Positions 42,870 to 53,258 of a stretch of DNA of 64,000 bases are shown here, piece after piece (positions within the stretch are counted from its first letter, which is position 1; every line of letters begins with the position of its first letter). The stretch comes from Dermacentor variabilis (taxonomy: Eukaryota > Arthropoda > Arachnida > Ixodida > Ixodidae), in the NCBI RefSeq assembly GCF_050947875.1, contig NC_134571.1, forward strand, positions 229,968,024 to 230,032,023, written 5' to 3'. The position numbers were made by a program, and so were the translations under genes. The notes below the pieces were generated by a model. The model saw only the letters and a program-made list of their open reading frames with translations, was not told the origin of the DNA and did no database searches.

Positions 42870-44036
42870 TTCCCCCCCCCTTAGAAGGCGGCCTTGTAGA
42901 AGGTAGGCATCCACTTCACGCGTTTTCATCTCCTTGGAACCATGGCATGTTGTTGCTCCGGTGTCATCTGAGCTGCGTTTTCCTTCGAGTCGAAGTCTAT
43001 TTCCCATGCCAGGTTCGGCTACACTTGGATGTCTGCCAGTAGATCACCTCGGTGCTTCTTTATTTTATTGAGGTGTTGCCTACAGGTGGTTGTGCCACTT
43101 TTCACGAGGCTTCATGAGAATACCCGAGCACCAGTCGATATCCCTTCCAAAGTACTTTACCAAGACGAGTTCATTGGCTGGAATCTTCTGTTAATGGGCA
43201 GCTGTTGGTCTTTGTCGGCTGTTTTATCTTTCAGCACAAGAAGATCAATGAGTGTTGGTAGCCCATGGCGAGACATAGCTCTAGTTAGTGTACTCCAGTT
43301 GTTTGATGGACCGTGGTATGCTGCCGAAATAAGAATAGCTAAACTTGAAGGTTAAGGGATTGCAATGTCTCTCGGGCCAGTGCTTTCTTCAGTTCACCAA
43401 CATATCTTTTAGTTGGATTATTGGTTGTGAGGAGATAAAGTGCAGAAGTGATAGTTCAGATTCTGTTGTTCCTGTATAATTCATGGATTTCCGCAGAAAT
43501 AAATGCTATCCCCCTATCTGACACTACCTTACGAGGTATCCAAAATGGTGAAAAAAATGGCCGCAGCTCACAAATGACCGTTTTACTTTTGTACCTCCAC
43601 CCACTTCGTAAGGCATGCACCACTGCCAAAAAGATGGGCCATTGATGGACTGTGGTATGCTGCCAAAATAAAAATAGCGAAACTTGAAAGTTAAGGGATT
43701 CCAATGTCTCTCGGGCCAGTACTTTCTTCAGTTCACCAACATATCTTTTAGTTTGATTATTGGTTGTGAGGTGATAAAGTGCAGAAGTGATAGTTCAGAT
43801 TCTGTTGTTCTTGTATAATTCATGGATTTCCGCAGAAATAAATACTATCCCCCTATGTGACACTACCTTGCGAGGTATCCAAAATGGCGAAAAAAATGGC
43901 CGCAGCTCACAAATGACCACTTTACTTTTGTACCTCCACCCACTTGGTAAGGCATGCACCACTGCCAAAAGGATGGGCCCTTCTACAGGTCCCCCAAAAG
44001 TGTGCCATGCCATCCAGACCTGGCCACCACACATGC
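42870..44036 (-). pseudogene. Integrase of Gypsy copy D
   Basis: Minus-strand readings: VWMAWHTFGGPVEGPILLAV, FWIPRKVVSDRGIAFISAEI (second catalytic Asp in SDRG), then, past the duplication, HTTTGV-like and VLVKYFGRDIDWCSGILMKP, the C-terminal domain. The first core Asp (normally ID-AGPVEG) is lost. Frames are broken repeatedly. Confidence 0.75.
43306..43983. repeat. 339-bp tandem duplication within integrase
   Basis: GTGGTATGCTGCC at 43313 recurs at 43652, and the similarity runs for the whole 339 bases, through the SDRG coding part, with scattered differences. The second unit continues into unique integrase sequence at its high end, so the first unit is the extra one. Confidence 0.87.
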
Positions 44037-44372
44037 ACGGGCTCGCACCTGCTCAGCGACAGCCAGCGTGTCACCCGCATGCCACCCTACAGGTCACCCT
44101 CATGCTTTAATGCCCTATGTGCCGCGCGTTGATGCCTTCAAATTTTCCTTTCTTGTGAAAACTATAGTCGATTGGAACAAACTTGACACAGATGTATTTA
44201 TTGAAACGCACACAACTGAATTATTTGAGCGTAAACTGTCATGTGTTTGCTGAATGCATTGTTTGTTTATTGCGGAACTGGTGTTACGTGTTTGTGGAAA
44301 ATTTTTTTTCCCCACCCCTGTAACAGCCCGCAAGGGCTAACAGTATTGGAAATAAATAAATAAAAATAAACA
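44037..44372 (+). mobile_element. CR1-like LINE 3' end, + strand
   Basis: Encodes VDAFKFSFLVKTIVDWNKLD (compare LKYSFFPRTIEEWNSLP in the LINE at 49300). Then come a 3' UTR with the hairpin GCCCGCAAGGGC, the word CTAACAGTATT, and a tail of AAATAAATAAATAAA. The minus-strand LINE at 48958 has the corresponding GCCCATTTTTGGGC hairpin and CTAACAGTATT. Heavily 5'-truncated and inserted in copy D integrase. Confidence 0.75.
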
Positions 44373-45835
44373 AACAAGAACCATTACTTGCTGTCATGCA
44401 GCTGTTGACACACCCGCAGTGGTGAACCACGAGCTGTGTGACTCTTCGATACAGGGCAACGTTTTCTCTTTCAAGCTGGTTCACAGTGCCTTGTTGAACA
44501 GCAGTGTAGGCTCTCAAGAGAACTTTGTCATTCTCAGTCAAGGTGGTTAACTGCTCTGTTGAAGCAGCAGTGTTGGAAGAGCCTTGAATAACAGTATGCC
44601 GCCAGGGGCATGCGGTTCTTCAGTGCACACTGGCACTGTTGGCCTGCTGAGTGCATTCGCATTCTGATGCCGTTTCCCTGACTGATATTGCAGCTCATAA
44701 TCATACGCTGCAAGTTTGAGACACCTTCGAGTCTTGCGCCGAGACAGCACTGCAGGCACTGATTTCTGAGGGTCAAATCTTCCCAGCAAGGGCCAGTATG
44801 GAATGTAACTTTCCGTCCTGCAATGAGTGGCAGCAAATAACTACTGCCAGTCCTTCACAATCTAGCTGGGCATAATTGTGCTCCGCAGCACCGAGGATAC
44901 ATGAGGTTGGTGCCTCCCTACCAAAACTGTCCACCTGAGCTAGCACTGCTCCGACACTGTAGGGTAAAGCATCACAAGAATTGAGTAGGGGCTTGGACTC
45001 ATCATAATGAGCAAGAACAGTTCCTTTCTATAAGGGTTGCTTCAGTTCATCACAAGACTCTTGGTGTCTTGGCTCCCAATGCCATGGAATGTCCTTCTGT
45101 AGTAACTTGTGCCCCAGGAATTCCACTGTTGCTCTTCCTTCTAGAAAGCGATCATGGAAGGTGAGTATCCCAAAAAATGACTGGAGTGTCTGCTTACTGG
45201 TAGGAGTGGGCGCCTCCCTGATGGCCTGCACCATGTCTGCTGTTGTGTGGACTCTGTTCTCTATCATTGTCCTGACCTAGGAACTGGACTTGTGACACAC
45301 TAAATTGGCATTTGGACCTGCTCAGTTGCAAATCCCAGACCAGTCATTGTGAAACTACTTCCAGTTGGTCCTTGTGCTCTTTCTCTGTGGATGCACTGAT
45401 AATGACATTGTCAAGGAAGACGCGACCTCCAGGCAGTTCACTTAAGGTTGTTTCCATAAATCACTGAAATACCACTGGAACTGCGGATACACCAAATGCA
45501 AGCCTTTTAACCCTGTAGAGACCCTTTGCAGCGTCTCCAGTGAGAACTTCAGAAGTCGTCGGAGTGACATGTAGTTGCTGGTAGCCAAGTTCAAAGTATT
45601 CTGCCTCCTTAGAAGGTGCTGAACACTTCCTCAGTTGTGAGCAGGGGTTATGAAGCTTTTTTTTATCCATGTTCACTGTGCTGCGGTAGCCACTGCAGGC
45701 ACGCAGATTTCCATCTCTCTTACATACCCACACAAGCAGAGTAACCCAATTGGAGTGTTGAATTGGCTCCCAAATTCCTTGCTCTACATACTTGTCAATT
45801 GGGCTTCCGCTGCAGGGTGCATTGCAAATGGAAGT
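44373..45835 (-). pseudogene. RT and RNase H of Gypsy copy D
   Basis: RT: KYVEQGIWEPIQHSNWVTLL, WVCKRDGNLRACSGYRSTVN and the changed active site GGRVFLDNVIIS (YLDD expected, so the second Asp is Asn). Then APTPTSKQTLQSFFGILTFH, VEFLGHKLLQKD, and the RNase H end RCLKLAAYDYELQYQSGKRH plus QNANALSR. Split by frameshifts into at least four pieces. Confidence 0.8.
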
Positions 45836-45836
45836 A

Positions 45837-47233
45837 CAGTAGAACCCCACTCTTACGTTCCTTGGTGCTGCATTTTCCCGTCTGCTACGTCATTCTTTCC
45901 CAATCCCAACACAGCTCACATAGAACCCCATGTATTAAAATCCCTGCTGTTGTTGCTGTGAAAACATCCCTGCATGATACATCGCGACCTGGTACCCCGA
46001 ACCCTCCCGGGCAACGCGTGCCAATGCGGCCGCGTTGCCCGAACAGGTTCGGGCATAGCTGCCTAGGTAACTTCTGTGCCTGGTGGATGACCGCAAAACA
46101 GCCGTCGTCTATGTAGGTGCCACTTATGTAGGGTGACGGTCAGCATATCAAGGGTAGTGACAACCCTGACCAGGTGCTAGGCGATCAGGGTATGGCATTG
46201 CCGCAGAGTTGTGGCAGCAGACGGCCAAAGTTTTTTGCACTCTTCATATAATAATGGTTTTGACTGGCAGTTGCGGGGCAGTTCGGGGTGCGCGCGTCAC
46301 GCGCCAACCGCGATCTTCATGATGGCGTCGCGCAAGCAGAAAGTGCTTTTCCTTGAGGAAAAGCTGGACGTACTAAATGCAGTCGCCAAGCAGCCAGCGC
46401 AGAAAAGGGTTGACAATGCCAAAGACTGCCACCCTGAGCGCTTAACAGCATCACCTCAAAGTGTGCCGAGGTAGAAGGGAATGCCGCGCTCTTCAACCCG
46501 AAAGCTAAGCAGGCTCGTGGCGCCAATTACGTCAACCTTGACGAGGCTCGGGTTTAAACAAGCAAACGCTGCCTGTGTTAACTTCGAAGGCAGCATTTTA
46601 TGCGAGAAGGCAATAGAGATAGCCAACAGACTGGGCATCACTGACTTTAGGGTGTCAAATAGCTGGATCGACCGTTTCCGGAAGAGGCACGGCATCACTT
46701 ATAAGGCAGTACGCGGAGAAGCAGCAAGTGTGAACTTGGAAACAGTCGATGATTGGAAGGCCACACTATTGCATACGACAACTATGTCGCCGTGGATGCT
46801 GCCGTTGCGACGTCGGAGTGCCAAAGTGTCACCGAGATTGTTGCAAACTCGGTCACGAGTGAAGCCGCTGAATGCGATGATGACAACAAGCCACGAGATT
46901 CCAGGAAGTTGGCAGATCCAAGCTGCCTTCGTGGCTCTGGACCTCCTCCTTTGCAGGTATATATGTATATATACACCTCAAAGCGACCCTGACAGCAATG
47001 TGACCTTTCAGGCTGTTGAAAAACATGTGGTGCTTTCCAGCGAGCGAAAGGAACGGCAATCCACCGTTTTCGATTTCTTTTAGGTCCTAAGCTCACTTTG
47101 CGGAAATAAATTGTTTCAAGTCAAAGTTGCACTGTTTTAATTCATTTTCAAAGCTTTACTCACTATTGCATCTTCCCGGTTGTTACGTTTTTTGTTCCTG
47201 ATCTGGTGAAAAACGTATGAACGGGGTTCCATG
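45837..47233 (+). mobile_element. Internally deleted Tigger, copy 2 (CAGTAGAACCCC family)
   Basis: Ends CAGTAGAACCCCACTCTTAC and, inverted, (C)ATGGAACCCCGTTCATACG, with TA at 45835-45836 and 47234-47235. Same family as 15780-16758 but with a longer retained 5' part including both DNA-binding domains. Confidence 0.87.
46318..47083 (+). pseudogene. Tigger transposase: HTH domains and C-terminus, DDE deleted
   Basis: MMASRKQKVLFLEEKLDVLN (psq/CENP-B HTH). Then a frameshift, then GSILCEKAIEIANRLGITDF and VSNSWIDRFRKRHGITYKAV (second HTH, Tc5/CENP-B type). The catalytic core is missing. It ends with a frame giving AFVALDLLLCRY, VTFQAVEKHVVLSSERKERQ and a short DF tail, as in copy 1. The preserved parts could bind DNA but not cut it. 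Confidence 0.75.
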
Positions 47234-47293
47234 TATTTGGCCCTCTCTTCTTCAGTCAGCTTCAGGTGCACTGGTGCCCCTGTGTCTCCTGGG

Positions 47294-47409
47294 ATCAATC
47301 GTCACTTACAGTGCATACACAGACGTGGGACAAAAAGGATGAAGACAGCGCTTGTCTTCGTTGTCCTTTTTGGCCCTCGTATATGTATGCGCTGTAAGTG
47401 ACGATTGAT
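47294..47409. repeat. 116-bp hairpin without loop (PLE-like end)
   Basis: ATCAATCGTCACTTACAG at 47294 is matched by CTGTAAGTGACGATTGAT ending at 47409; the symmetry continues to the centre near 47351 with few mismatches. The flank GGAATACCAACTAGCCC to the right is the same end as at 1875 and 21298 (other strand). Confidence 0.85.
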
Positions 47410-47840
47410 ACCATGGAATACCAACTAGCCCGTACCCAAACTTTGTCCTGGGATGTCTTCAGAGGACACAGACTGATATTTTTAAAGATCTGTGTCGGGT
47501 CAACACTAATAGTTGTCTGATGAATGCTAGTCACTGCAATTCCGACTGATTTACTAAACCAGTTGTATCCCAGTAGGTTGAAACCAGGTCCTTGGACTTC
47601 AAGCAGTGGTAACTTGCTTGACTTGTCCTTGTGGCACACAGTCACCGTGGTAGATCCTACTACTCCGAGCCATTGTCCTGACCATGTGCCAAAATGAAAG
47701 TCCTCCCTTTCATGCTGAGGGGGGTTAGTGGGCCAGGTAGCGCAAAATGTGTCATTCCTGACCATGCTGCAAGCCATGCCTTAATTGACCTTGAAAGTCA
47801 TCACTTTGCCATTCCACTCGCTGACGGTGTAATCTTTGGT
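47410..47840 (-). pseudogene. Protease region of Gypsy copy D
   Basis: Minus-strand reading: WLGVVGSTTVTVCHKDKSSK and LPLLEVQGPGFNLLGYNWFS, the block C-terminal to the DTGA motif in K02A2.6-type proteases (the LLG-NW flap). The DTGA motif itself is not found, and the join to RT is broken by the hairpin and Tigger. Confidence 0.6.
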
Positions 47841-48607
47841 GTAGTCGACTAGCCTGTCATAACGTTCAGGTCCTGAGGTGTGGACAGCTGTTGATCGCAG
47901 CTCCCATTATGGTCTTCTGCATAGGCCAATGGCAAAAGTGGGCGACAAAGGTCAGGTTGGATAGCCATGATTGGCAGTTCATGGTAACAAACAAAACTTT
48001 GCACTATGCCAAGAGACGATACAAGTGTTGTACACTTCTTTCTTTATCGCTTGTCTGTGTGCCGGGTTTTGTCTGTAAGCATGAATCGAGCCCAATATGC
48101 AGTCTTAATTAAGCTTCGCAGTGTCTGCCGCAATCCTTCTGAGAGTAGCAGAAGTCCTGGGAGGTCTTGCTCATTCTCCTCATTGGGGTGCCAGCCGAAA
48201 GGGCCACCATATTGTTGGGCCATGGACACAGAGCAAGTAGAAGACTCCGAAGGGCGGCAAACTCGTGACCAGCTAGGCAGCTTTCCTGGCAGACAAGGTT
48301 TCGGCCTGTCATGTTCATGAGCGACCACGGTGATGGCAGGAAATGTCTTTCAACTTGGGGTTCCTTGTGCGAGCTTGCACCGGCACGGTCCCATTTCTAG
48401 ATAAGAACAAACCTGAAGCTCAACCGTTTGTTTTCCATCAATGTATGCTCTTTATCCACGGAATGTTAGAGTGTGTATGGCACATGCAGACACTGACCAT
48501 CTGTATTCTGGCACCTCACCTTTCTAGATGCACTAGTGTTGTCTAGCTTATACGGGCCTCTTTGCTTGTGCACTCAAATGATGCTCTCCCTCTCTCTCCC
48601 CCTGCAG
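47841..48607. other. Intron sequence with a PLE-like end
   Basis: 48030-48110 has a TTCTTTCTTTATCGCTTGTC style PLE end. The rest has no recognisable coding content; a decayed gag of copy D is possible but unsupported. It ends in the pyrimidine-rich acceptor tract. Confidence 0.4.
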
Positions 48608-48651
48608 TCTCATCATGGTGTGCCTCATCATGAAGTCTACATCTCCTCTAT
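48608..48651 (+). CDS. Zinc transporter (SLC30A1/ZnT1-like), 44-bp exon
   Basis: Preceded by a strong acceptor (CTCTCCCTCTCTCTCCCCCTGCAG) and followed by the donor GTAAGT. Its first base completes the AG left by the 18814 exon (AGT, Ser). It then reads LIMVCLIMKSTSPL and leaves one base of the next codon. In known ZnT1-type proteins a DPALS/DPTLC turn is followed by exactly this kind of helix (about 14 residues) before the LRESALILLQ motif, so the protein logic supports joining the two exons across 30 kb. No later exon is visible in the window. The short length makes it easy to miss. Confidence 0.82.
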
Positions 48652-49204
48652 GTAAGTGTCTTCCTCACGTTCACTGTTTCTTTTGTCTGATGCACTTTAA
48701 TGCACTTTGCTTTTCTGTGCTGCGTATAGTGCTCCCCACTTTTCCTGTTGTGTGCTTTCTCAAAAACATTATAGAGAATACTGGGCACTGCTTGGAGACC
48801 ACTTTAGTTTCAGCAGACAAGGAGAAAAGGGAGGAACCATGGTGTGCTTGCTTCAACAGGTTATTCTCAGAAACAGGTGTGGCAATGTACGTTCAATGTC
48901 ACTCTACACAATCATTTCCTTGCTGATTGGATATGATGATTTGTTGTCAGCCTGCTGTTAAACAGTTATTCATTTCATTTATTAATACTGTTAGCCCATT
49001 TTTGGGCCATTACAGGGTGGGAAATATTTGTTGCAATGAAGTAAATGCATTGGCAATCACAGCCTTGCAGACATGTAGATACAAAATAAAATTAGTGTGC
49101 ACAACCTGCGATTCTGAACAAAATACAAATGCTGTAGTAGAAGCACACACCGCAACATTCATATGTCCAAATAGATGAAATTCGCTACAAACGATCTGTC
49201 GTGG

Positions 49205-52000
49205 TTAATTTGGTAGGTCAAGGTAAAGGTATATTGATTTTTCAAACAAACTGACAGAGTCTGTTTGCGTTATGTGCTGTGGCAATGAGTTCCATTCTTC
49301 AATTGTTCGTGGGAAGAATGAATATTTTAATGTGTTGATCCGAGCTTGGAGAGTTGTAAGTTGTTGGTTGTGACTGTTCCTTAATGTTCGGGCCGAGTGA
49401 TTCGTTATGTACAGTCTGGTGTTTATGTTAAAGAAGTTACCCTGCAAAAGGTAGAGAAACTTAAGTCTAACAACTCTTCTCCGCTGTAGCAGTTGGGGTA
49501 ATTTAAGTCCTGACAACATCCCCGAGACTGAATCCGTGGACTTGTACCTAGAAAGAATAAATCTAGCCGCCCTTCTTTGTACTTTTTCAATCCTTGCTAT
49601 CTGGTTTTTCGTGTAGGGGCCCCACACGATACAGCCATATTCCAAAGTTGGTCTTACAAGTGTCAAATAGGCGGTTAGTTTCGCTGTCGTGGTTGCCTGC
49701 CCTAGTTTCCGGCATAAAGTCCACATTTTTCTCTCGGCTGCACTACATAAGCTATGAACGTGCCTATCCCAGTTTAAATTTTCAATTATTGTTATGCCTA
49801 GATACTTGAAGTAGCTTACTTCCTGTAATTTGTGTCCTTCAATTTCATATTCAAATGAAAGAATAGCTTTAATTTTGTTTGTTATTCTTATAAATGACGT
49901 TTTGCTATGATTTATTTTAATTTTCCATATTGTGCACCAGTCGTGGATACTATTTAATGCCGTGCTTAAGGTAATTTGATCTTCTTTGGATGTTATAGGT
50001 GAGTAAAGCAGGCAATCGTCTGCGAATAACCGAACCTTAACACCTGAGGAAACTGTCTCTGCAATATCGTTGATATAACACAGAAATAAGACAGGACTGA
50101 GCATGGAGCCCTGGGGAACACCTGATGAAACACTCAGAATGCCGGATTTCGCGCTGTTGATTTCCACATACTGCATTCTATTTTTAAGATACGATTTAAT
50201 CCAAGCAACAATAGTGCTATTAATTCGAAAATTCTTTAGTTTCCTTATAAGTTCTATGTGTGGAACCCGATCAAATCCTTTCGACATATCAAGACAAATT
50301 GCATCTACCTGATTTTTATCATTGATTGCTTTTGCTAACTCGTGGACTGTTTCTACGAGCTGGGTGATCGTTGACAATTTTCGTCTAAAGCCATGTTGAT
50401 TAGGATTAAGCAGATTTTGGCCCTCAAGGTGATCAAATAAACTTGCCGATATGTTCTAGTATGTTGCAGCATGTGGATGTGATTGAAATTGGCCTGTAGT
50501 TTTCAACACAATGTTTGTTTCCGGTTTTGTGGACAGGTATAACTTTTGCTCTTAACCACTCGGAGGGCAATTTTCGCTTATCCAGGGACAAGCTGAAAAT
50601 AATCTTTAAATATTTAGACACCCATTCTGTATAACGTTTTATAAACTCATTTGGGATGTTGTCAGGGTTAACAGACTTTTTTGTGTCAATATCTAGCAAA
50701 AGCGATAATATTCCTTGCTCAGATATAGTCATATCCGGCATGCCTTCCTGTTCGTGGATACTTTCTGCGCAGAAGTCTGCGCTTTGAATTTCAGAAGGCA
50801 CGAGTACAGAGTGAAAGAACTCGTTACATTTTTCAGCAATTTCTGTATGATCAGTTATGATGTGGCCTCCGAAATCTATGTACTGAATGCTGTCTTTCGT
50901 CGGAGTGATGTGACGCCAGAAATGTCGTGATGAACATTTCATAAAAGAAGGTAAGGTCTCAGAAAAATATTTTTCTTTTGCTGAAATTAATTTGCGCTTA
51001 AGCAAAGATGATACTTGTGAAATGTCATCTTGTTTTCTTAGGTTGTTTTTTTTTCATGCGTTTTAATTTGCGTTTTAACTGAATTATTTCCCGATTAACC
51101 CATGGGTTACGCTTTCTGACTGCTTTTTTCCATTGAGGCACAAATTTTTCTACACAATACTTGATTATTCTTTTAAATTCCGTCCACAACATATCAACGT
51201 CATCCGATCCGTCGAAAGAGTAAAGCTGCTTTTCTAAGTAGTCTAAAATGCTGATGTCGTCACCCTTATTGAAATCTCTAATGAAGATTTCTTTCCTTTT
51301 CTTATTTTTACATGGTAGACCATTTTTTACGCAGAGTATAACAAGTTTGTGGTCTGAAAGTCCTTCTTCAATATTCACCTCATATTCATGTATTTTTTCT
51401 TTTACGAACACCAAGTCTAGCAATGTTTCTCTGGTGGGTCCACTTCTAGTTATCGCCTTCACAACTTGTGTTAAGTTTTGATTAAATGTGATGTCCAACA
51501 GGGTGTCACAGTTTGCAACGTCGGAAGAACCACTTTAGAGGCTGTACCATTGTATACCTGGAAGATTAAAGTCTCCCGCAATTATCACGCGTGCGCTGGC
51601 AGGTACATTACAGCACAGATAGTGTTGGATTGATTTCAGAAATGTTAGAGGGGCATTTGGGGGTCTATATACTGCTCCAAGTATGCAGCAAATGCCGTTG
51701 AGTTTAAGCTTGCACCAAATACTTTCGGTTTCAGGACACTCTTTCAATCGTATGACGTCAATTCCTTCTTTAAAGATGATAGCCACACTGCTGCCCCGCG
51801 TGTCATGATCTTTGCGGATAATCCCATACCCACGGGGGACTATTTCAGTATCATCAATTTCGGCATGCAACCAAGTCTACATGACAACGACAACATGAGG
51901 ATTGTGCTGCATCAGAAGGTGCTCAAGCTCAACTGTTTTATTTGCTAGGCTTTGCGCATTTACATTGATCAGGATAAAATTATTTGTATCCGCTTTGTAA
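49205..52000 (-). pseudogene. LINE ORF2: EEP endonuclease and reverse transcriptase
   Basis: FILINVNAQSLANKTVELEH starts the endonuclease. A TAG falls where the catalytic Glu of the ETW motif is expected (VVVM-stop-TWLHAE, about 51880). Next GAVYRPPN and ARVIIAGDFNLPGIQW are visible, a TAA at 51535, then GLSDHKLVILCV. An A-run near 51048 causes a frameshift. RT: NPDNIPNEFIKRY, VENYRPISITSTCC, a frameshift near 50450, NPNQHGFRRKLSTITQLVET, CLDMSKGFDRVPH (Asp), SSGVPQGSMLSPVLFLCYIN, KVRLFADDCLLYSPI (FADD box) and YFKYLGITI. The tail has ARIEKVQRRAARFILSRYKS and is open to 49205. The RT core is intact from 50377 down. Confidence 0.87.
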
Positions 52001-52002
52001 CA

Positions 52003-52564
52003 TCAAGCAGACTCGTCTTCAGTTGCATGCTGCCGGTCAAGTTTCACTCTGCACCCTCTCTCATTGTCCCATGCAAACGCCTCGTTATCAATAAAAGCCT
52101 TATCATGCACGAGCCATACCTTTACCCTCTTTCCCTTTCCATTTTTGTGCTCGTCCACAGGTTCCTGCGTTTTTGCAACATTGCTTGTGAGTAACCATAC
52201 GATACAGAAATTTTTGTTCCCTTTAGCTTCTTGCAATTCTTTAGTATTGCCATCTTTTCATTATAGTAAAAAAATTTTATTATCACTGCTCATGTTTTGT
52301 TCCTGTTTTTCTTGCTGAGTCTGTGGATTCTTTCTACAGAGCTAACCTTCACATCGAGTTGCCCTTTGAAAACATCACACAAGACTTTCTGTTTAAGTTC
52401 ATCTGAAGTCTCGCTTGCGTTTTCTGTGATTCCAAATATGACTAAATTGTTTCAGCGTTGTCGGTCCTCCAAGTCAATAATTTTTTGTTGCTGCTGCTGA
52501 ATCGTTAATTTCATCTCCTGCGCCATTTTTTGAAGTTCTGTTCTACTTTCCTGCACGTTCATTA
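52003..52564 (-). pseudogene. LINE ORF1 (coiled coil and RNA-binding-like)
   Basis: Minus strand: ELQKMAQEMKLTIQQQQQKI and IDLEDRQR form a coiled-coil end. After a stop, NNLVIFGITENASETSDELK, VERIHRLSKKNRNK and, after another stop, VIIKFFYYNEKMAILKNCKK plus LKGTKISVSY follow, the RRM-like layout of LINE ORF1 proteins. The N-terminus is missing where the element abuts Gypsy E. Confidence 0.72.
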
Positions 52565-53258
52565 GCCCTACGAAACTACGAACGTCCTTCGTAGATTTCA
52601 GAACAGGAAAATTCGTAACGGCGCGAATTTTGTCCGGAATCAGGTCGCACGCCTCTGGCGTCCACGAGGTGTCTGAGGACGGCAATTTGGCGGCGAGCGA
52701 AGTGACATTTTGATAAGTTCTACTGGAGACCGGCGCGGCGGAACACGTCAAGAATCGCTGAAAGACGGTCTAGATGCGTGTTGAATGTGGGCAAATAAAC
52801 AATGACGTCGTCCAGATAGCACAAACAGGCGGACCACTTCAACCCCTGAAGCAAAGAGTCGATCATTTGTTCGAAGGTGGCGGGCACGTTACAGAGACCG
52901 AAGGGCATCACCTTGAACTGATAAAGGCCGTCAGGGGTAACAAATGCAGTCTTCTCTCGGTCCATGTCGTCGACGGATATTTGCCAGTAGCCGGACCATA
53001 AGTCGATAGAAGAAAAATAGGTGGCACTGTACAGGCAGTCTAGAGCGTCATCAATACGTAGCAAAGGGCACACATCCTTTTTTGTGATTTTGTTCAGGTG
53101 GCGATAATCTACGCAAAAACGCCACATTCCATCCGTCTTTTTGACAAGTACGACGGGAGACGCCCCGGGAACTGCAGGAAGGCTCGATAATGTCCTTTGC
53201 AAGCATCTTTTTTACTTCCTGTTGGATAACAGCTTGCTCCGACGCAGAAACACGATAT
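52565..53258 (-). pseudogene. Reverse transcriptase of Gypsy copy E
   Basis: VSASEQAVIQQEVKKMLAKD, GASPVVLVKKTDGMWRFCVD, YRHLNKITKKDVCPLLRIDD, SSIDLWSGYWQISVDD, TAFVTPDGLYQFKVMPFGLC and CLCYLDDVIVY (intact YLDD). A frameshift near 53170, and stops with a shift near 52740, precede DKIRAVTNFPVLKSTKDVRS plus FVGL, where the element is cut. The active site is intact but the frame is broken. Confidence 0.87.

Larger units (their letters stand above)
42625..47850 (-). mobile_element. Ty3/Gypsy element, copy D (K02A2.6-like)
   Basis: Minus-strand order: protease (47840-47410), RT (45835-45028), RNase H (44860-44560), integrase (44036-43100), purine tract AAGGGGGGGGGAAAGAAG at about 42880 and a probable LTR start at 42866. 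Interrupted by a hairpin (47294-47409), a Tigger (45837-47233) and a CR1 piece (44037-44372), and altered by a 339-base tandem duplication. Many shifts and stops; gag is not recognisable. One of the oldest elements here. Confidence 0.85.
18815..48607 (+). other. Zinc-transporter intron, about 29.8 kb, filled with TEs
   Basis: Donor GTGGGT at 18815 and acceptor CTCTCTCCCCCTGCAG ending at 48607. Phase is compatible: AG from the first exon plus T from the second gives a Ser codon. Nearly all of it is assigned below to TEs in both orientations. Confidence 0.75.
48958..52564 (-). mobile_element. CR1-like LINE with ORF1 and ORF2
   Basis: Minus strand: ORF1 remnant (52564-52003), ORF2 endonuclease-RT (52000-49205), then a 3' UTR with the GCCCAAAAATGGGC hairpin and a short TAATAAATGAAATGAATAA tail near 48958. 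It abuts Gypsy copy E at 52564. Near full length but with several lesions. Clade given as CR1/L2-like; a Jockey-group assignment is also possible. Confidence 0.85.

Noticed and set aside
48044..48328. Minus frame considered as gag of Gypsy copy D
   Set aside because: Position would fit, but no capsid or zinc-knuckle motif could be seen.
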